This document shows, in pieces, positions 17,361-25,874 of a stretch of DNA of 64,000 nt. The notes under the pieces were generated by a model. That model was given only the letters and a program-made list of their open reading frames with translations. It did no database searches and was not told where the DNA came from. The position numbers and the translations under genes are program-made. Where the stretch lies: positions 1 through 64,000 of the forward strand of contig PHDD01000019.1 of NCBI GenBank assembly GCA_002840905.1, read 5' to 3'. How positions within the stretch are numbered: the stretch's first letter is position 1; each line of letters starts with the position of its first letter. Source of the stretch: Bacteroidetes bacterium HGW-Bacteroidetes-4. Lineage in GTDB: Bacteria; Bacteroidota; Bacteroidia; Bacteroidales; SZUA-534.

Positions 17361-17804
17361 ATGACCTATGATCAATTAAAACTCGACAATCAGCTTTGTT
17401 TTCCGTTTTATGCCGTTTCGCGCCTGATAACAAGGGCTTATCAACCTTATTTAGACGAATTGGGAATTACTTACCCACAGTATCTGGTTTTACTGGTTTT
17501 GTGGGAAACAAACGGAATTACGGTAAGTGAAATTTCGCAGCGGCTGATACTAAATACCAATACCATAACTCCATTGCTGAAGCGCTTAGAGGTTTTAGGA
17601 ATTTTAAACCGTCAACGGGCTACCGATGACGAACGCAAGGTTATTATCAGTCTGACTGAAAAAGGACAGGCCATGAAAAACGATGCGGCAGATATTCCTT
17701 TTAAGTTAACAAATGAATTAAATAGTGAATTACTGAATGCGGAAGAGTTGATTGATTTAAGAGATAAATTACAATTGATTATTCAATCGATTACCCAAAA
17801 ATAG
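17361..17804 (+). CDS. MarR-family regulator, OhrR-like with reactive Cys
   Basis: 147 residues from ATG 17361. An earlier ATG at 17325 overlaps a -7 element (TATGTTTG, 17324-17331), so 17361 is preferred. The N-terminal helix reads LDNQLCFPFYAVSR. This is the OhrR signature in which the Cys is oxidised by organic hydroperoxides, releasing DNA. The winged helix follows (VSEISQRLILNTNTITPLLKRLE, then the wing RATDDERKVIISLTEKG). OhrR normally controls a neighbouring ohr peroxidase, but none is visible here. The divergent GH97 gene may simply be a neighbour. Confidence 0.85.
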   Translation: MTYDQLKLDNQLCFPFYAVSRLITRAYQPYLDELGITYPQYLVLLVLWETNGITVSEISQRLILNTNTITPLLKRLEVLGILNRQRATDDERKVIISLTEKGQAMKNDAADIPFKLTNELNSELLNAEELIDLRDKLQLIIQSITQK

Positions 17805-17820
17805 ATGGATATTAAAAGTT

Positions 17821-17872
17821 GAAAGCCGAAATATGGAGTTCCTTTTTACAGAACCCGTATTACGGCTTTCAT
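17821..17872. terminator. Bidirectional hairpin between OhrR-like and MCP genes
   Basis: GAAAGCCG (17821-17828) pairs with CGGCTTTC (17863-17870), with inner AATA/TATT pairing. It sits between convergent genes, so it can end both; the T-tract is weak (ATTATTT). Confidence 0.6.
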
Positions 17873-17907
17873 TATTTCAGTTTAATTTGACGTTTTATTT
17901 TATCTGG

Positions 17908-19791
17908 CTATTTTTTTGTTTTAATCTTAAAATATGCAATGGCTTTAATTAACTGCTCGGCCTGGTCTTCGAGCATTTGTGCGCTGGCAGCCATTTCCTC
18001 ACTGGCCGATGCATTTTGCTGGGTAACATTATTCAATTGCTGCATGGCATTATTTACCTGGTTGGTACCATTAAGCTGTTCGCTGCTGGCTGCACTTATT
18101 TCCTGTATTAACTGGGTAGTTTTTTCGATTTGCGGTAGTAGTTCATCGAGTTTTTTACCCGCCTGCATGGTTACAACAAAACTGTTTTGCGCCAGTGAAA
18201 CAATTTCATCAGCAGCCACTTTACTGTGTTCGGCCAGTTTACGTACTTCGGCAGCTACCACGGCAAAACCTTTTCCGTATTCGCCTGCGCGGGCAGCTTC
18301 TACTGCAGCATTAAGTGCCAATATATTGGTTTGAAAAGCAATATCGTTAATCACCTTAATTTTTTCAGCAATTTCTTTATTGGCTGTAACGGCTTTGTCG
18401 GTGCTGAGTTTAACTTCCTGCATTCCTATTTGCGCATCCTGCGATATTTTGCCGGTTTGGTTGGTATTATCACTATTTTGTTCAATGTTGGCCGTAATCT
18501 CTTCAATGGTCGAAGAAATTTCCTCTACTGAAGCCGCCTGTTCATTGGCACCCTGGCTTAGCGATTGCGAGGTGCCGTTTATTTCGATGCTGGCAGAATT
18601 TATACTGATGGCTCCTTCAGAAACCGATAAAATTACTTCGTTTAGTTTTTGCGATGTTGCTATAATGGAATTTAACAAAATTCCAATCTCGTCCTCACCC
18701 CGGGATACAATGTTTACATCAAGCTGTCCGTTTTTCATCTGTTCCATGGCCTTTACCGCAAAGTTTAACGGTATAGTAAGTACATTGCGCACGGTCATAA
18801 CAATAATAAAACTCAGTAGAGCCAGTAAAAATAAGGCTGTAGCAACAATTATCACATTCATTCGACGAATATTTTGCTGAAATTCTGAAATATCGAGTTG
18901 AAACAAGCCCAGGCCCACATGTTCGCCAATAAAATCTTTGATTGGGAAAAATGCATATTTATGGTCGCCTTTTTCAGTAATCAGTATATCTTTAAAACCG
19001 GCTAAAAACAACTCGTCGCTTAAGTGATTGAAAATCATGTTCTCAGAACTGGTGTTTATTAAGGCAAAATCGCTTTTTATCTGGCTTTGCCCTGAAACAT
19101 TCGATGAAGAAGCCTCCAGAAGTGAAGTAGAGGTTCCCAACAAATCCTTATGCATAAAAAGGGCAAAATCTTCGGTTTCGTCAGTTTTTGAAGTGTTTAT
19201 TATTTCGTCAATCGGAAGTAGCACCTCAACTGAACCATAATATTCCTGTTTATCGGAAAAAATAGGGGCTATACCGCGAATAACAAATCCACCGCGTCCT
19301 GCTTCAATCCCTTTAAGAGGCTTATGGTTTTTTGAAATGTTCAGAATGGTATTTCTGAATCCCGAAAGATCGTCACCCCGTTTGGCCGACCAACAACGAA
19401 TAAATGAGCGAGCCGGAGGCAGATGGAAATGTATTTTATGTACATCGCCATAAGTGCGTTCCAGGGCTTTGTTAATGTTCTTGTATTCGTTTTCGATGAG
19501 CATTGATGACTCCTGCAAATTGCCGGTTTCGTTGAACTGTGCATAAGCTTCTTTTACCACCGACATTTCGGAGCATATGGTGGCTGAGTATAGTGCTTTA
19601 TCGGCAATATTGTTTATGTTACTTTCAATTTCGTTAATTTTTTTGCTGAGTGCTTTTTGTGTTAATGCTTCGTTGTTTTGAATCAGATAATATCGGGCAA
19701 TAAATACCAGAATAAGAGTTAACAAGGTTGCTGCAATCAACGTTGGCATTAATAGTTTAAATGAAATTTTTTTGTTTTGTTTGACTTTCAT
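17908..19791 (-). CDS. Methyl-accepting chemotaxis protein
   Basis: 627 residues, inner membrane. TM1 is about 13-33. A periplasmic ligand-binding region of about 275 residues (34-308) resembles a double-Cache-type sensor (for example [15 protein letters not shown] and [10 protein letters not shown]). TM2 is about 309-331. A HAMP domain (about 332-385) precedes a cytoplasmic signalling hairpin whose tip [20 protein letters not shown] is characteristic and binds CheA/CheW. No C-terminal CheR pentapeptide is seen (it ends YFKIKTKK). No che or motility genes are in the window, so it would act on a distant array. It ends convergently with the OhrR-like gene. Confidence 0.93.
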   Translation of the reverse strand: MKVKQNKKISFKLLMPTLIAATLLTLILVFIARYYLIQNNEALTQKALSKKINEIESNINNIADKALYSATICSEMSVVKEAYAQFNETGNLQESSMLIENEYKNINKALERTYGDVHKIHFHLPPARSFIRCWSAKRGDDLSGFRNTILNISKNHKPLKGIEAGRGGFVIRGIAPIFSDKQEYYGSVEVLLPIDEIINTSKTDETEDFALFMHKDLLGTSTSLLEASSSNVSGQSQIKSDFALINTSSENMIFNHLSDELFLAGFKDILITEKGDHKYAFFPIKDFIGEHVGLGLFQLDISEFQQNIRRMNVIIVATALFLLALLSFIIVMTVRNVLTIPLNFAVKAMEQMKNGQLDVNIVSRGEDEIGILLNSIIATSQKLNEVILSVSEGAISINSASIEINGTSQSLSQGANEQAASVEEISSTIEEITANIEQNSDNTNQTGKISQDAQIGMQEVKLSTDKAVTANKEIAEKIKVINDIAFQTNILALNAAVEAARAGEYGKGFAVVAAEVRKLAEHSKVAADEIVSLAQNSFVVTMQAGKKLDELLPQIEKTTQLIQEISAASSEQLNGTNQVNNAMQQLNNVTQQNASASEEMAASAQMLEDQAEQLIKAIAYFKIKTKK

Positions 19792-19819
19792 ACCAGCTTG
19801 TTTTTAGAGTTTATAAATT

Positions 19820-21295
19820 TTATTTGAATATTAAACCAGGCTTGAATGTAAGCATAACAAAGAACCAGTGTCCGGCTTTTTCGTAATCGCCTCCGCGAAT
19901 AACACTTAACGAGCGTTGAGCAAACATTACGGAATATCCCACACTCATGGTTAATGTTTTGTGGTATTTGTAGTTGAGTAACAAGTCAATTTCTGAGCCC
20001 AAAGGTTTATCCAGTGCTTTTAAACCCGTTCCGGTATAATCGGTATCGATAACATTATTGGTGAGCGAAAAGAAATGATAAGCGCCACTGGTCGAAATTT
20101 TATCGTTTAATTTATAATCCAATTTCAGGTAAAGATCCATTAATCCCCCGTTTTTGGTATGGTTGTCAACAGTAATAAAATAGTCCATACTTCCACGTAA
20201 AGCATGTCCTGCACCATATAAATTATTAAACGCGTTTTTTTCGGTATCGAGAGTATCTAAATTATCATCTCCCGAATAATATTCAAAGCCCAAAGTGGTT
20301 TTTAGTTTTTCATTAACCTGATATGAGGCCGAAGCCAGAATCATGTGCGCGTTTAATTCTGTTCCGGTTTTGTCTTTACCGGTTTGCAGGTATGCGGCTC
20401 CTGAAAGGGTAAGTCCGAGGTCTTTATTGGAATAATTAGCATTTAATCCGGTTGTATTTCTGAAATACAGGGTATAGTCGGCACCGGTGGGTTGTAGGCC
20501 GTCGGTAATTTCGAGCAGCGATAAGGCTAATCCGTTGTCAAATTCTTTCAACAACCATAAAAACTGCATGGCTTTATAATAATCAACCGGGTAATTGCTT
20601 TCAAAGTTCTTTTCGGCTTCGTTGTTATAAGCCAAACCCAAATGGGCATCAAAGCCTGATTTTTTTAATTTTAACAAGGCCAAATCGTGCGATGAAGCTA
20701 CGTTATTCCAGTTGGTGGTTGCAAGTAAATGTTGTTGTTCATATTTAAGTTGTTGCCTGCCTAATTTAAGGGCCAGAGTTTCGTGTAGTTTCATTTCAAT
20801 CCATGCTTCAAAAAGCATGAATGAGGGAGCATCCGACTTTGTTTTCACGTCGCCCCAGGTCTGAACATCCTGAATTGCAAAATACGATTTGATTTTTTCA
20901 TTTTCGTAGCTTACACTCATGCGGCTGCGTTGTGTGGTTAAAAAAGCAGGTTGACTGGCTGGAGTAGTTAAGGCTCTGTATCCGTTTCTAAACTCGGTTC
21001 GGGGACGTAGTTCCAGGTTAAGGCTCCAGCTGTCTTTTTTTTCTTCTTTAGGTTCTTCATTCTGAACGGCTGGCAAAATGGTTTGTGTCTGATTTCCTGT
21101 TAATTTATTGGATGAGCCATTATTAACTTCCAAAGCAACAGGTTTATCTGACGTTTGTGATACCTCATTGGGGGTTGCAACTTGTTTAAATAACGGATCG
21201 CTACTCTGTAAAGCGGAGCGTGACTCATTTTGTGCATTAAGACTCAATGCATAAAAACCAAGTAAAAGGGCTGGAATAATGTGTAACTTTCTCAT
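19820..21295 (-). CDS. Outer-membrane porin, alginate-export family
   Basis: 491 residues. A signal peptide (cleavage after LNAQ, near 22) is followed by a low-complexity linker (about 25-85, ending in EEPKEEKKDSW). A beta-barrel of the alginate_exp type comes next: LELRPRTEFRNGYRAL at the start, TQRSRMSVSYENEKIKSYFA, the family-typical WIEMKLHETLALKLGRQQLKYE, and a last strand WFFVMLTFKPGLIFK ending in an aromatic-rich C-terminus. Members are passive outer-membrane channels with diverse substrates. It lies just upstream of the MCP on the same strand (28-base gap), so the two may share a transcript. Confidence 0.85.
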   Translation of the reverse strand: MRKLHIIPALLLGFYALSLNAQNESRSALQSSDPLFKQVATPNEVSQTSDKPVALEVNNGSSNKLTGNQTQTILPAVQNEEPKEEKKDSWSLNLELRPRTEFRNGYRALTTPASQPAFLTTQRSRMSVSYENEKIKSYFAIQDVQTWGDVKTKSDAPSFMLFEAWIEMKLHETLALKLGRQQLKYEQQHLLATTNWNNVASSHDLALLKLKKSGFDAHLGLAYNNEAEKNFESNYPVDYYKAMQFLWLLKEFDNGLALSLLEITDGLQPTGADYTLYFRNTTGLNANYSNKDLGLTLSGAAYLQTGKDKTGTELNAHMILASASYQVNEKLKTTLGFEYYSGDDNLDTLDTEKNAFNNLYGAGHALRGSMDYFITVDNHTKNGGLMDLYLKLDYKLNDKISTSGAYHFFSLTNNVIDTDYTGTGLKALDKPLGSEIDLLLNYKYHKTLTMSVGYSVMFAQRSLSVIRGGDYEKAGHWFFVMLTFKPGLIFK

Positions 21296-21671
21296 GGATG
21301 TAAATTATTACATTAATAAATAATGAATCTTTCAAATGAAAATTTAACTTCAATTTTTTACTTCGATGGATATTCTGTATCAGAGAATATTTTTTTCCTG
21401 CTTCAAAAGTCCAAATTATGCAAAATTCCCAAATATTCAAACCATTATACTTAACTTGAACCTTAATGGTTAGGGTTTTATGTAATATAGATTTATTATA
21501 AATTAGTTATCGTTAAATAGCATATTTGTTTTGAAAAATGAATGAACTGGTATTCGAGATTTATTCAATAAATTTTATGTTTATAAAACCTGTTTTAAAA
21601 AACTGAGAAAAATCAGGTATTTCATATAATGCTGTGTAAATTTGCAGCATAAAACAAAAACCAAAATTGAC
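21296..21671. other. 376-bp divergent intergenic region
   Basis: A very AT-rich spacer between the porin (minus) and maeB (plus). Apart from the maeB -7 element at 21637-21644 I see no gene, terminator or strong repeat. Confidence 0.6.
21637..21644 (+). promoter_or_regulatory. -7 promoter element of maeB
   Basis: TAAATTTG matches TAnnTTTG, 27 bases before ATG 21672. Its position rules out the upstream in-frame ATG at 21642 as the usual start. Confidence 0.55.
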
Positions 21672-23957
21672 ATGGCAACTTTTACAAAAGACGAAGCCCT
21701 GCGCTATCATGAAAATGGAAAACCGGGGAAGATAGAAGTAGTTCCAACCAAACCTTATAGTACGCAATACGATTTATCATTGGCTTATTCTCCGGGAGTA
21801 GCTGAACCTTGTCTTGAAATTGAAAAAAATCCTGAAGATGCTTACCGTTATACAACCAAAGGTAATTTGGTGGCTGTAATTAGTAACGGAACTGCTGTTT
21901 TGGGATTGGGCGATATTGGTGCATTGGCCGGCAAACCAGTAATGGAAGGTAAAGCGCTTTTATTTAAGATTTTTGCTGATGTCGATGTATTCGACATTGA
22001 ACTGGATGAAAAAGATCCCAAGAAATTTATCGAAGTAGTAAAAGCCATTGCACCTACTTTTGGAGGAATTAATCTGGAAGATATTAAAGCACCGGAATGT
22101 TTTGAAATTGAAGAAACGCTAATAAAAGAATTGAATATTCCGGTAATGCACGACGATCAGCACGGTACAGCCATTATTTCAGGTGCCGGATTGCTGAATG
22201 CACTTGAACTGGCCAAGAAAAAAATTGAAGCAGTTAAAGTAGTGGTTAACGGTGCCGGAGCTTCAGGAATTATGTGTGCCCGTTATTATGTATCGCTGGG
22301 GGTAAAGCTGGAAAACCTTTTTATGCTCGATTCAAAAGGACTGATAACTGTGCAACGAACCGATTTGAATGAGCAGAAGCGTTACTTTGCAAAAGACTCA
22401 AAATTGATTAAACTTGAGGAAGTTCTTAAAGGAGCAGATGTGTTTTTGGGCTTATCAAAAGGAAATATCCTGAGCCGCGAAATGGTTCAATCCATGGCCG
22501 ATAATCCCATTGTTTTGGCAATGGCAAACCCAACTCCAGAGATTTCGTACGAAGAAGCTATAGCTGCCCGTAAAGACATTATTTTTGCAACCGGCCGGTC
22601 CGATTATCCCAACCAGATTAACAATGTACTGGGCTTCCCGTTTATTTTCAGAGGAGCACTCGATGTTAGGGCAACAGCCATAAACGAAGAAATGAAAAAA
22701 GCCGCTACCTATGCCATTGCAGCCTTGGCTAAAAAAAATGTTCCCGAAACGGTGAATGCCGCCTACAAAAGTAGAAACCTGACCTTCGGACGCGAATACA
22801 TTATTCCCAAACCGCTCGATCCACGTTTGATAACCGAAGTGGCTCCGGCTGTAGCAAGAGCTGCAATGGAAAGTGGTGTTGCCCAAAAACCCATTAAAGA
22901 TTGGGACGCTTATCGGATTAAACTGATGAAGCAAATGGGAATTTACAACAAACTAACCGATGTAATCCACACAAAAGCCAAACAGCAATTAAAACGGATT
23001 GCTATTTCTGATGCTGAAAATTACAATGTATTGAAAGCGGTAATCATGATAAAAGAACAGGGAATTGCCGACCCAATTTTAATTGGAAACCGTGCGAAAA
23101 TTGAAGCAAATATGCGCGAAAACTGTGCGGGTTTGTGCGATATTCCTATAGTAGATTTGCACGATTTGATTGAAAGTGATCGTTTGGAGAAATACGCGCA
23201 GATTTTGTTTAAAAAACGTCAGCGTAAGGGAAGTAACCTGGAAGAAGCCCGCCAATTGGTTCGCAATGTCAATTATTTTGGGGTTATGATGGTCGAAGCC
23301 GGAGATGCCGATGGATTTTTGGCCGGCTACTCTACCAAATACTCAAATACCATTCGTCCGGCACTGCAAATTTGTGGAACAAACAACAGTTTAAATCATA
23401 TTGCCGGAATGTATGTGGTAATGAACAAAAACGGCACCTTCTTTTTTGCCGACACTACCGTAAATCATACACCCAACGCAAAAACCTTAATCGACACCAC
23501 CTTATTAACCGCTGCCGAAGTACGCAAGTTTAATATGGATCCGGTTATTGCCATGGTATCGTATTCTAACTTTGGTTCTACCCGTAAAGGCAGTCCTGAG
23601 GTGGTTCGTGAAGCGGTATCGTACTTACACGAAAATTATCCCGACCTTATGGTCGATGGTGAAATGCAGGCCAACTATGCGTTTAACAAACAAATAAGAA
23701 TGGAGAAATTTCCGTTCTCAAAAATTGGCGATAACGATGTAAATACCATCATCTTCCCTAATTTGAGCTCAGGAAACATTGCCTATAAGATGATGATGGA
23801 AATTACCGATGCCGAAATTATCGGGCCAATTTTGTTGGGGGTTAAAAAACCTATCAATGTATTACAAATGGGGGCATCAGTTCGCGAAATTGTTAATATG
23901 GCAGCCATTACTGCCATTGGAGCTCAAACTTATACCGATGAAATAATGAAACTGTAA
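21672..23957 (+). CDS. maeB: NADP-dependent malic enzyme fused to phosphotransacetylase-like domain
   Basis: 761 residues from ATG 21672 (MATFTKDEAL). The N-terminal half (about 1-430) is malic enzyme: YSPGVAEPCLEI, GDIGALAGKPVMEGKALLFK, the metal/substrate loop HDDQHGTAIISGAGLLNA and the Rossmann motif VVVNGAGASGIM. It decarboxylates malate to pyruvate with NADP+. The C-terminal half (about 430-761) is a phosphate acetyltransferase-like domain (ADPILIGNRAKIE, FFADTTVNHTPNA, VLQMGASVREIVNMAAI). In MaeB enzymes this part is usually regulatory, responding to acetyl-CoA. It is monocistronic with its own promoter and terminator. Confidence 0.96.
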   Translation: MATFTKDEALRYHENGKPGKIEVVPTKPYSTQYDLSLAYSPGVAEPCLEIEKNPEDAYRYTTKGNLVAVISNGTAVLGLGDIGALAGKPVMEGKALLFKIFADVDVFDIELDEKDPKKFIEVVKAIAPTFGGINLEDIKAPECFEIEETLIKELNIPVMHDDQHGTAIISGAGLLNALELAKKKIEAVKVVVNGAGASGIMCARYYVSLGVKLENLFMLDSKGLITVQRTDLNEQKRYFAKDSKLIKLEEVLKGADVFLGLSKGNILSREMVQSMADNPIVLAMANPTPEISYEEAIAARKDIIFATGRSDYPNQINNVLGFPFIFRGALDVRATAINEEMKKAATYAIAALAKKNVPETVNAAYKSRNLTFGREYIIPKPLDPRLITEVAPAVARAAMESGVAQKPIKDWDAYRIKLMKQMGIYNKLTDVIHTKAKQQLKRIAISDAENYNVLKAVIMIKEQGIADPILIGNRAKIEANMRENCAGLCDIPIVDLHDLIESDRLEKYAQILFKKRQRKGSNLEEARQLVRNVNYFGVMMVEAGDADGFLAGYSTKYSNTIRPALQICGTNNSLNHIAGMYVVMNKNGTFFFADTTVNHTPNAKTLIDTTLLTAAEVRKFNMDPVIAMVSYSNFGSTRKGSPEVVREAVSYLHENYPDLMVDGEMQANYAFNKQIRMEKFPFSKIGDNDVNTIIFPNLSSGNIAYKMMMEITDAEIIGPILLGVKKPINVLQMGASVREIVNMAAITAIGAQTYTDEIMKL

Positions 23958-23978
23958 AAGTTTATGTCAAATGAATTA

Positions 23979-24012
23979 AAGCCTCCAATTAACTTGGGGG
24001 CTTTTTCTTTTT
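23979..24012 (+). terminator. Terminator of maeB
   Basis: AGCCTCCA (23980-23987) pairs with TGGGGGCT (23995-24002, including a G-T pair) across a 7-base loop, then TTTTCTTTTT. Confidence 0.85.
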
Positions 24013-24054
24013 ATATGCTAAACTTTTAATTTTCTTATCGAAACACAAAAACAC

Positions 24055-24062
24055 TATATTTG
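24055..24062 (+). promoter_or_regulatory. -7 promoter element of the MaoC-type gene
   Basis: TATATTTG, a perfect TAnnTTTG, 22 bases before the ATG at 24085. Confidence 0.55.
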
Positions 24063-24084
24063 TGCAAACAGAAAAATTGAGATT

Positions 24085-24552
24085 ATGAGCAAAGTGATAA
24101 TAAAAAGTTTTGAAGATTTAGAAACCTATATTGGCAAGGAATTAGGAGTTTCAGGCGATCATGTAATCACACAGGAGCAAATCAACCTGTTTGCCGATGC
24201 TACACTCGATCATCAGTGGATACATACACAACCTGAGCGGGCTAAAATTGAATCGCCTTTTGGTAATTCCATCGCTCATGGGTATTTAACCTTATCTATA
24301 TTGCCCTATTTGTGGGAACAAATTGTCGATGTGCAAAATTTAAAAATGCAGGTTAATTACGGAATCGAAAAATTCAAGTTCAATCAGCCCGTTTTGGTAA
24401 ACAGTACCGTGCGTTTGGTAGCCCGTGTTAATAATGTAATCGATTTGCGTGGCGTAACAAAAGCCAATATTGGGGTAAAACTTGAAATTGAAGGGAATCG
24501 AAAACCAGCTTATGAAGGTGAAGTAGTATTTCTTTACCATTTTAATAAGTAG
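24085..24552 (+). CDS. MaoC-family hot-dog hydratase
   Basis: 155 residues, cytosolic. The catalytic signature of (R)-specific enoyl-CoA hydratases is present: ATLDHQWIH with the Asp/His dyad, followed by FGNSIAHGYLTLSI. The C-terminal strands form the rest of a single hot-dog domain. It probably hydrates an acyl-CoA intermediate. No beta-oxidation or polyhydroxyalkanoate genes lie nearby, so the pathway is open. Confidence 0.9.
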   Translation: MSKVIIKSFEDLETYIGKELGVSGDHVITQEQINLFADATLDHQWIHTQPERAKIESPFGNSIAHGYLTLSILPYLWEQIVDVQNLKMQVNYGIEKFKFNQPVLVNSTVRLVARVNNVIDLRGVTKANIGVKLEIEGNRKPAYEGEVVFLYHFNK

Positions 24553-24671
24553 GTGCTTTTTGTTTTAGCTTATTTTTCGTATTTATTAATGAATAAAAAT
24601 AGTACCTGATAATATTATTTTCTGGTGCATAATTTCCATATATAATTTTGCCATTTAACCTCATTTATTCC

Positions 24672-25823
24672 ATGTCTATCGACGAGCGTTTAGCCAACAC
24701 CCAATTTAGCTTGCCGGTTATCCGGCAGATTAACAACGCGAGGCATGAAACGGCAATTAGTCTGGGACTGGGTGAATTAAAAAACTTTCCGGTGGATTCG
24801 CGAATGCTTCAGGCGATGGAACACGCAATGAAACATGAGGGAACCAACTATACCGATAATGCAGGCTTGCCTGAACTGCGAAATGCTATTGCCGAAAAAC
24901 AACAAAGTTCAGATGATTTTCCTTACACAGCAGCGCATGTAGTTGTAACCATCGGTGTACAGAATGCACTTTATGCAACGATAAAAACCCTGGCAAAATT
25001 GGGAGCCAAAAGAGTGCTTATCCCCGAAATAAATTTTGGTATCTACCATAAAATACCCTCAGAATTTGGTTTTAAGGTAATTACCTACCCTATAACGCCC
25101 GATTTTGGAATCGATTTTGAATCATTGTTTTCTATGTTGGAACCCGATGATTTATTGCTGATTAATTCTCCGGCAAATCCAACCGGAAGGGTTTTTACCA
25201 AAACCGAGAAAAAAAAATTAGCTGAAGGACTAAAGCGAAAACTTACCCAGGGTTATGTAATCTCTGACGAAATTTATGATATGTTGGTTTACGAAGGGGA
25301 TCCGACAATAAGTTTTGCTGCCTTTTTTGAGCGCACCATTGTTCTAAACGGAATTTCAAAAAGTGGTGCAGCTGCTGGTTTACGTGTGGGTTGGATAATT
25401 ACCCGAAACGAAAAACTGGCGCAGGCCTTTACTTCCGGCAATGCTACGCTTATCAGTTGTCCGCCAACAATAAATCAATATGCAGCCATTCCGGTGGTAA
25501 AAGGCGAAACCAAACAAAGCATTGCCGATTACAACAATGCATTAAGGAAAAACCGCGATTTGGCTGCTCATTATTTAACTGCGCAAAATATTTCTTATGT
25601 AAATCCTACAGGTAGTTTTTATATTTTTCCTGAACTGGGTAATAACCTGCGAATGTCGGTAACCGAATTTTGTCTGAATTCAGCAAAAGCAGCCAATGGG
25701 GTAGTGGTAATTCCCGGCGAAGCATTTGGAGCTCCCGGTCATATCCGCATTTCGCTGGCATCGAATCAAATGAATGAAGGAATGCAACGGCTCAGCAATT
25801 TTATTGTACAGGCCAAAAAATAA
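24672..25823 (+). CDS. PLP-dependent class I/II aminotransferase
   Basis: 383 residues from ATG 24672 (MSIDERLANTQF); an in-frame ATG at 24648 overlaps a -7-like TAATTTTG (24643-24650). Fold-type I motifs: the substrate-binding NSPANPTGRVFT, the cofactor Asp/Tyr segment VISDEIYDMLVYEG, the PLP-lysine NGISKSGAAAGLRVGWI and the C-terminal Arg in PGHIRISLAS. Substrate cannot be assigned. It precedes the helicase by 51 bases and may be co-transcribed. Confidence 0.92.
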   Translation: MSIDERLANTQFSLPVIRQINNARHETAISLGLGELKNFPVDSRMLQAMEHAMKHEGTNYTDNAGLPELRNAIAEKQQSSDDFPYTAAHVVVTIGVQNALYATIKTLAKLGAKRVLIPEINFGIYHKIPSEFGFKVITYPITPDFGIDFESLFSMLEPDDLLLINSPANPTGRVFTKTEKKKLAEGLKRKLTQGYVISDEIYDMLVYEGDPTISFAAFFERTIVLNGISKSGAAAGLRVGWIITRNEKLAQAFTSGNATLISCPPTINQYAAIPVVKGETKQSIADYNNALRKNRDLAAHYLTAQNISYVNPTGSFYIFPELGNNLRMSVTEFCLNSAKAANGVVVIPGEAFGAPGHIRISLASNQMNEGMQRLSNFIVQAKK

Positions 25824-25874
25824 GGAATTGTTTTTATATGGAAGTGGATGCTTTTTTAATAAAACAAATTGTTG

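Noticed and set aside
22455-22934. 159-codon minus-strand frame within maeB
   Set aside because: Overlaps conserved malic-enzyme coding sequence and has no domain or signal.
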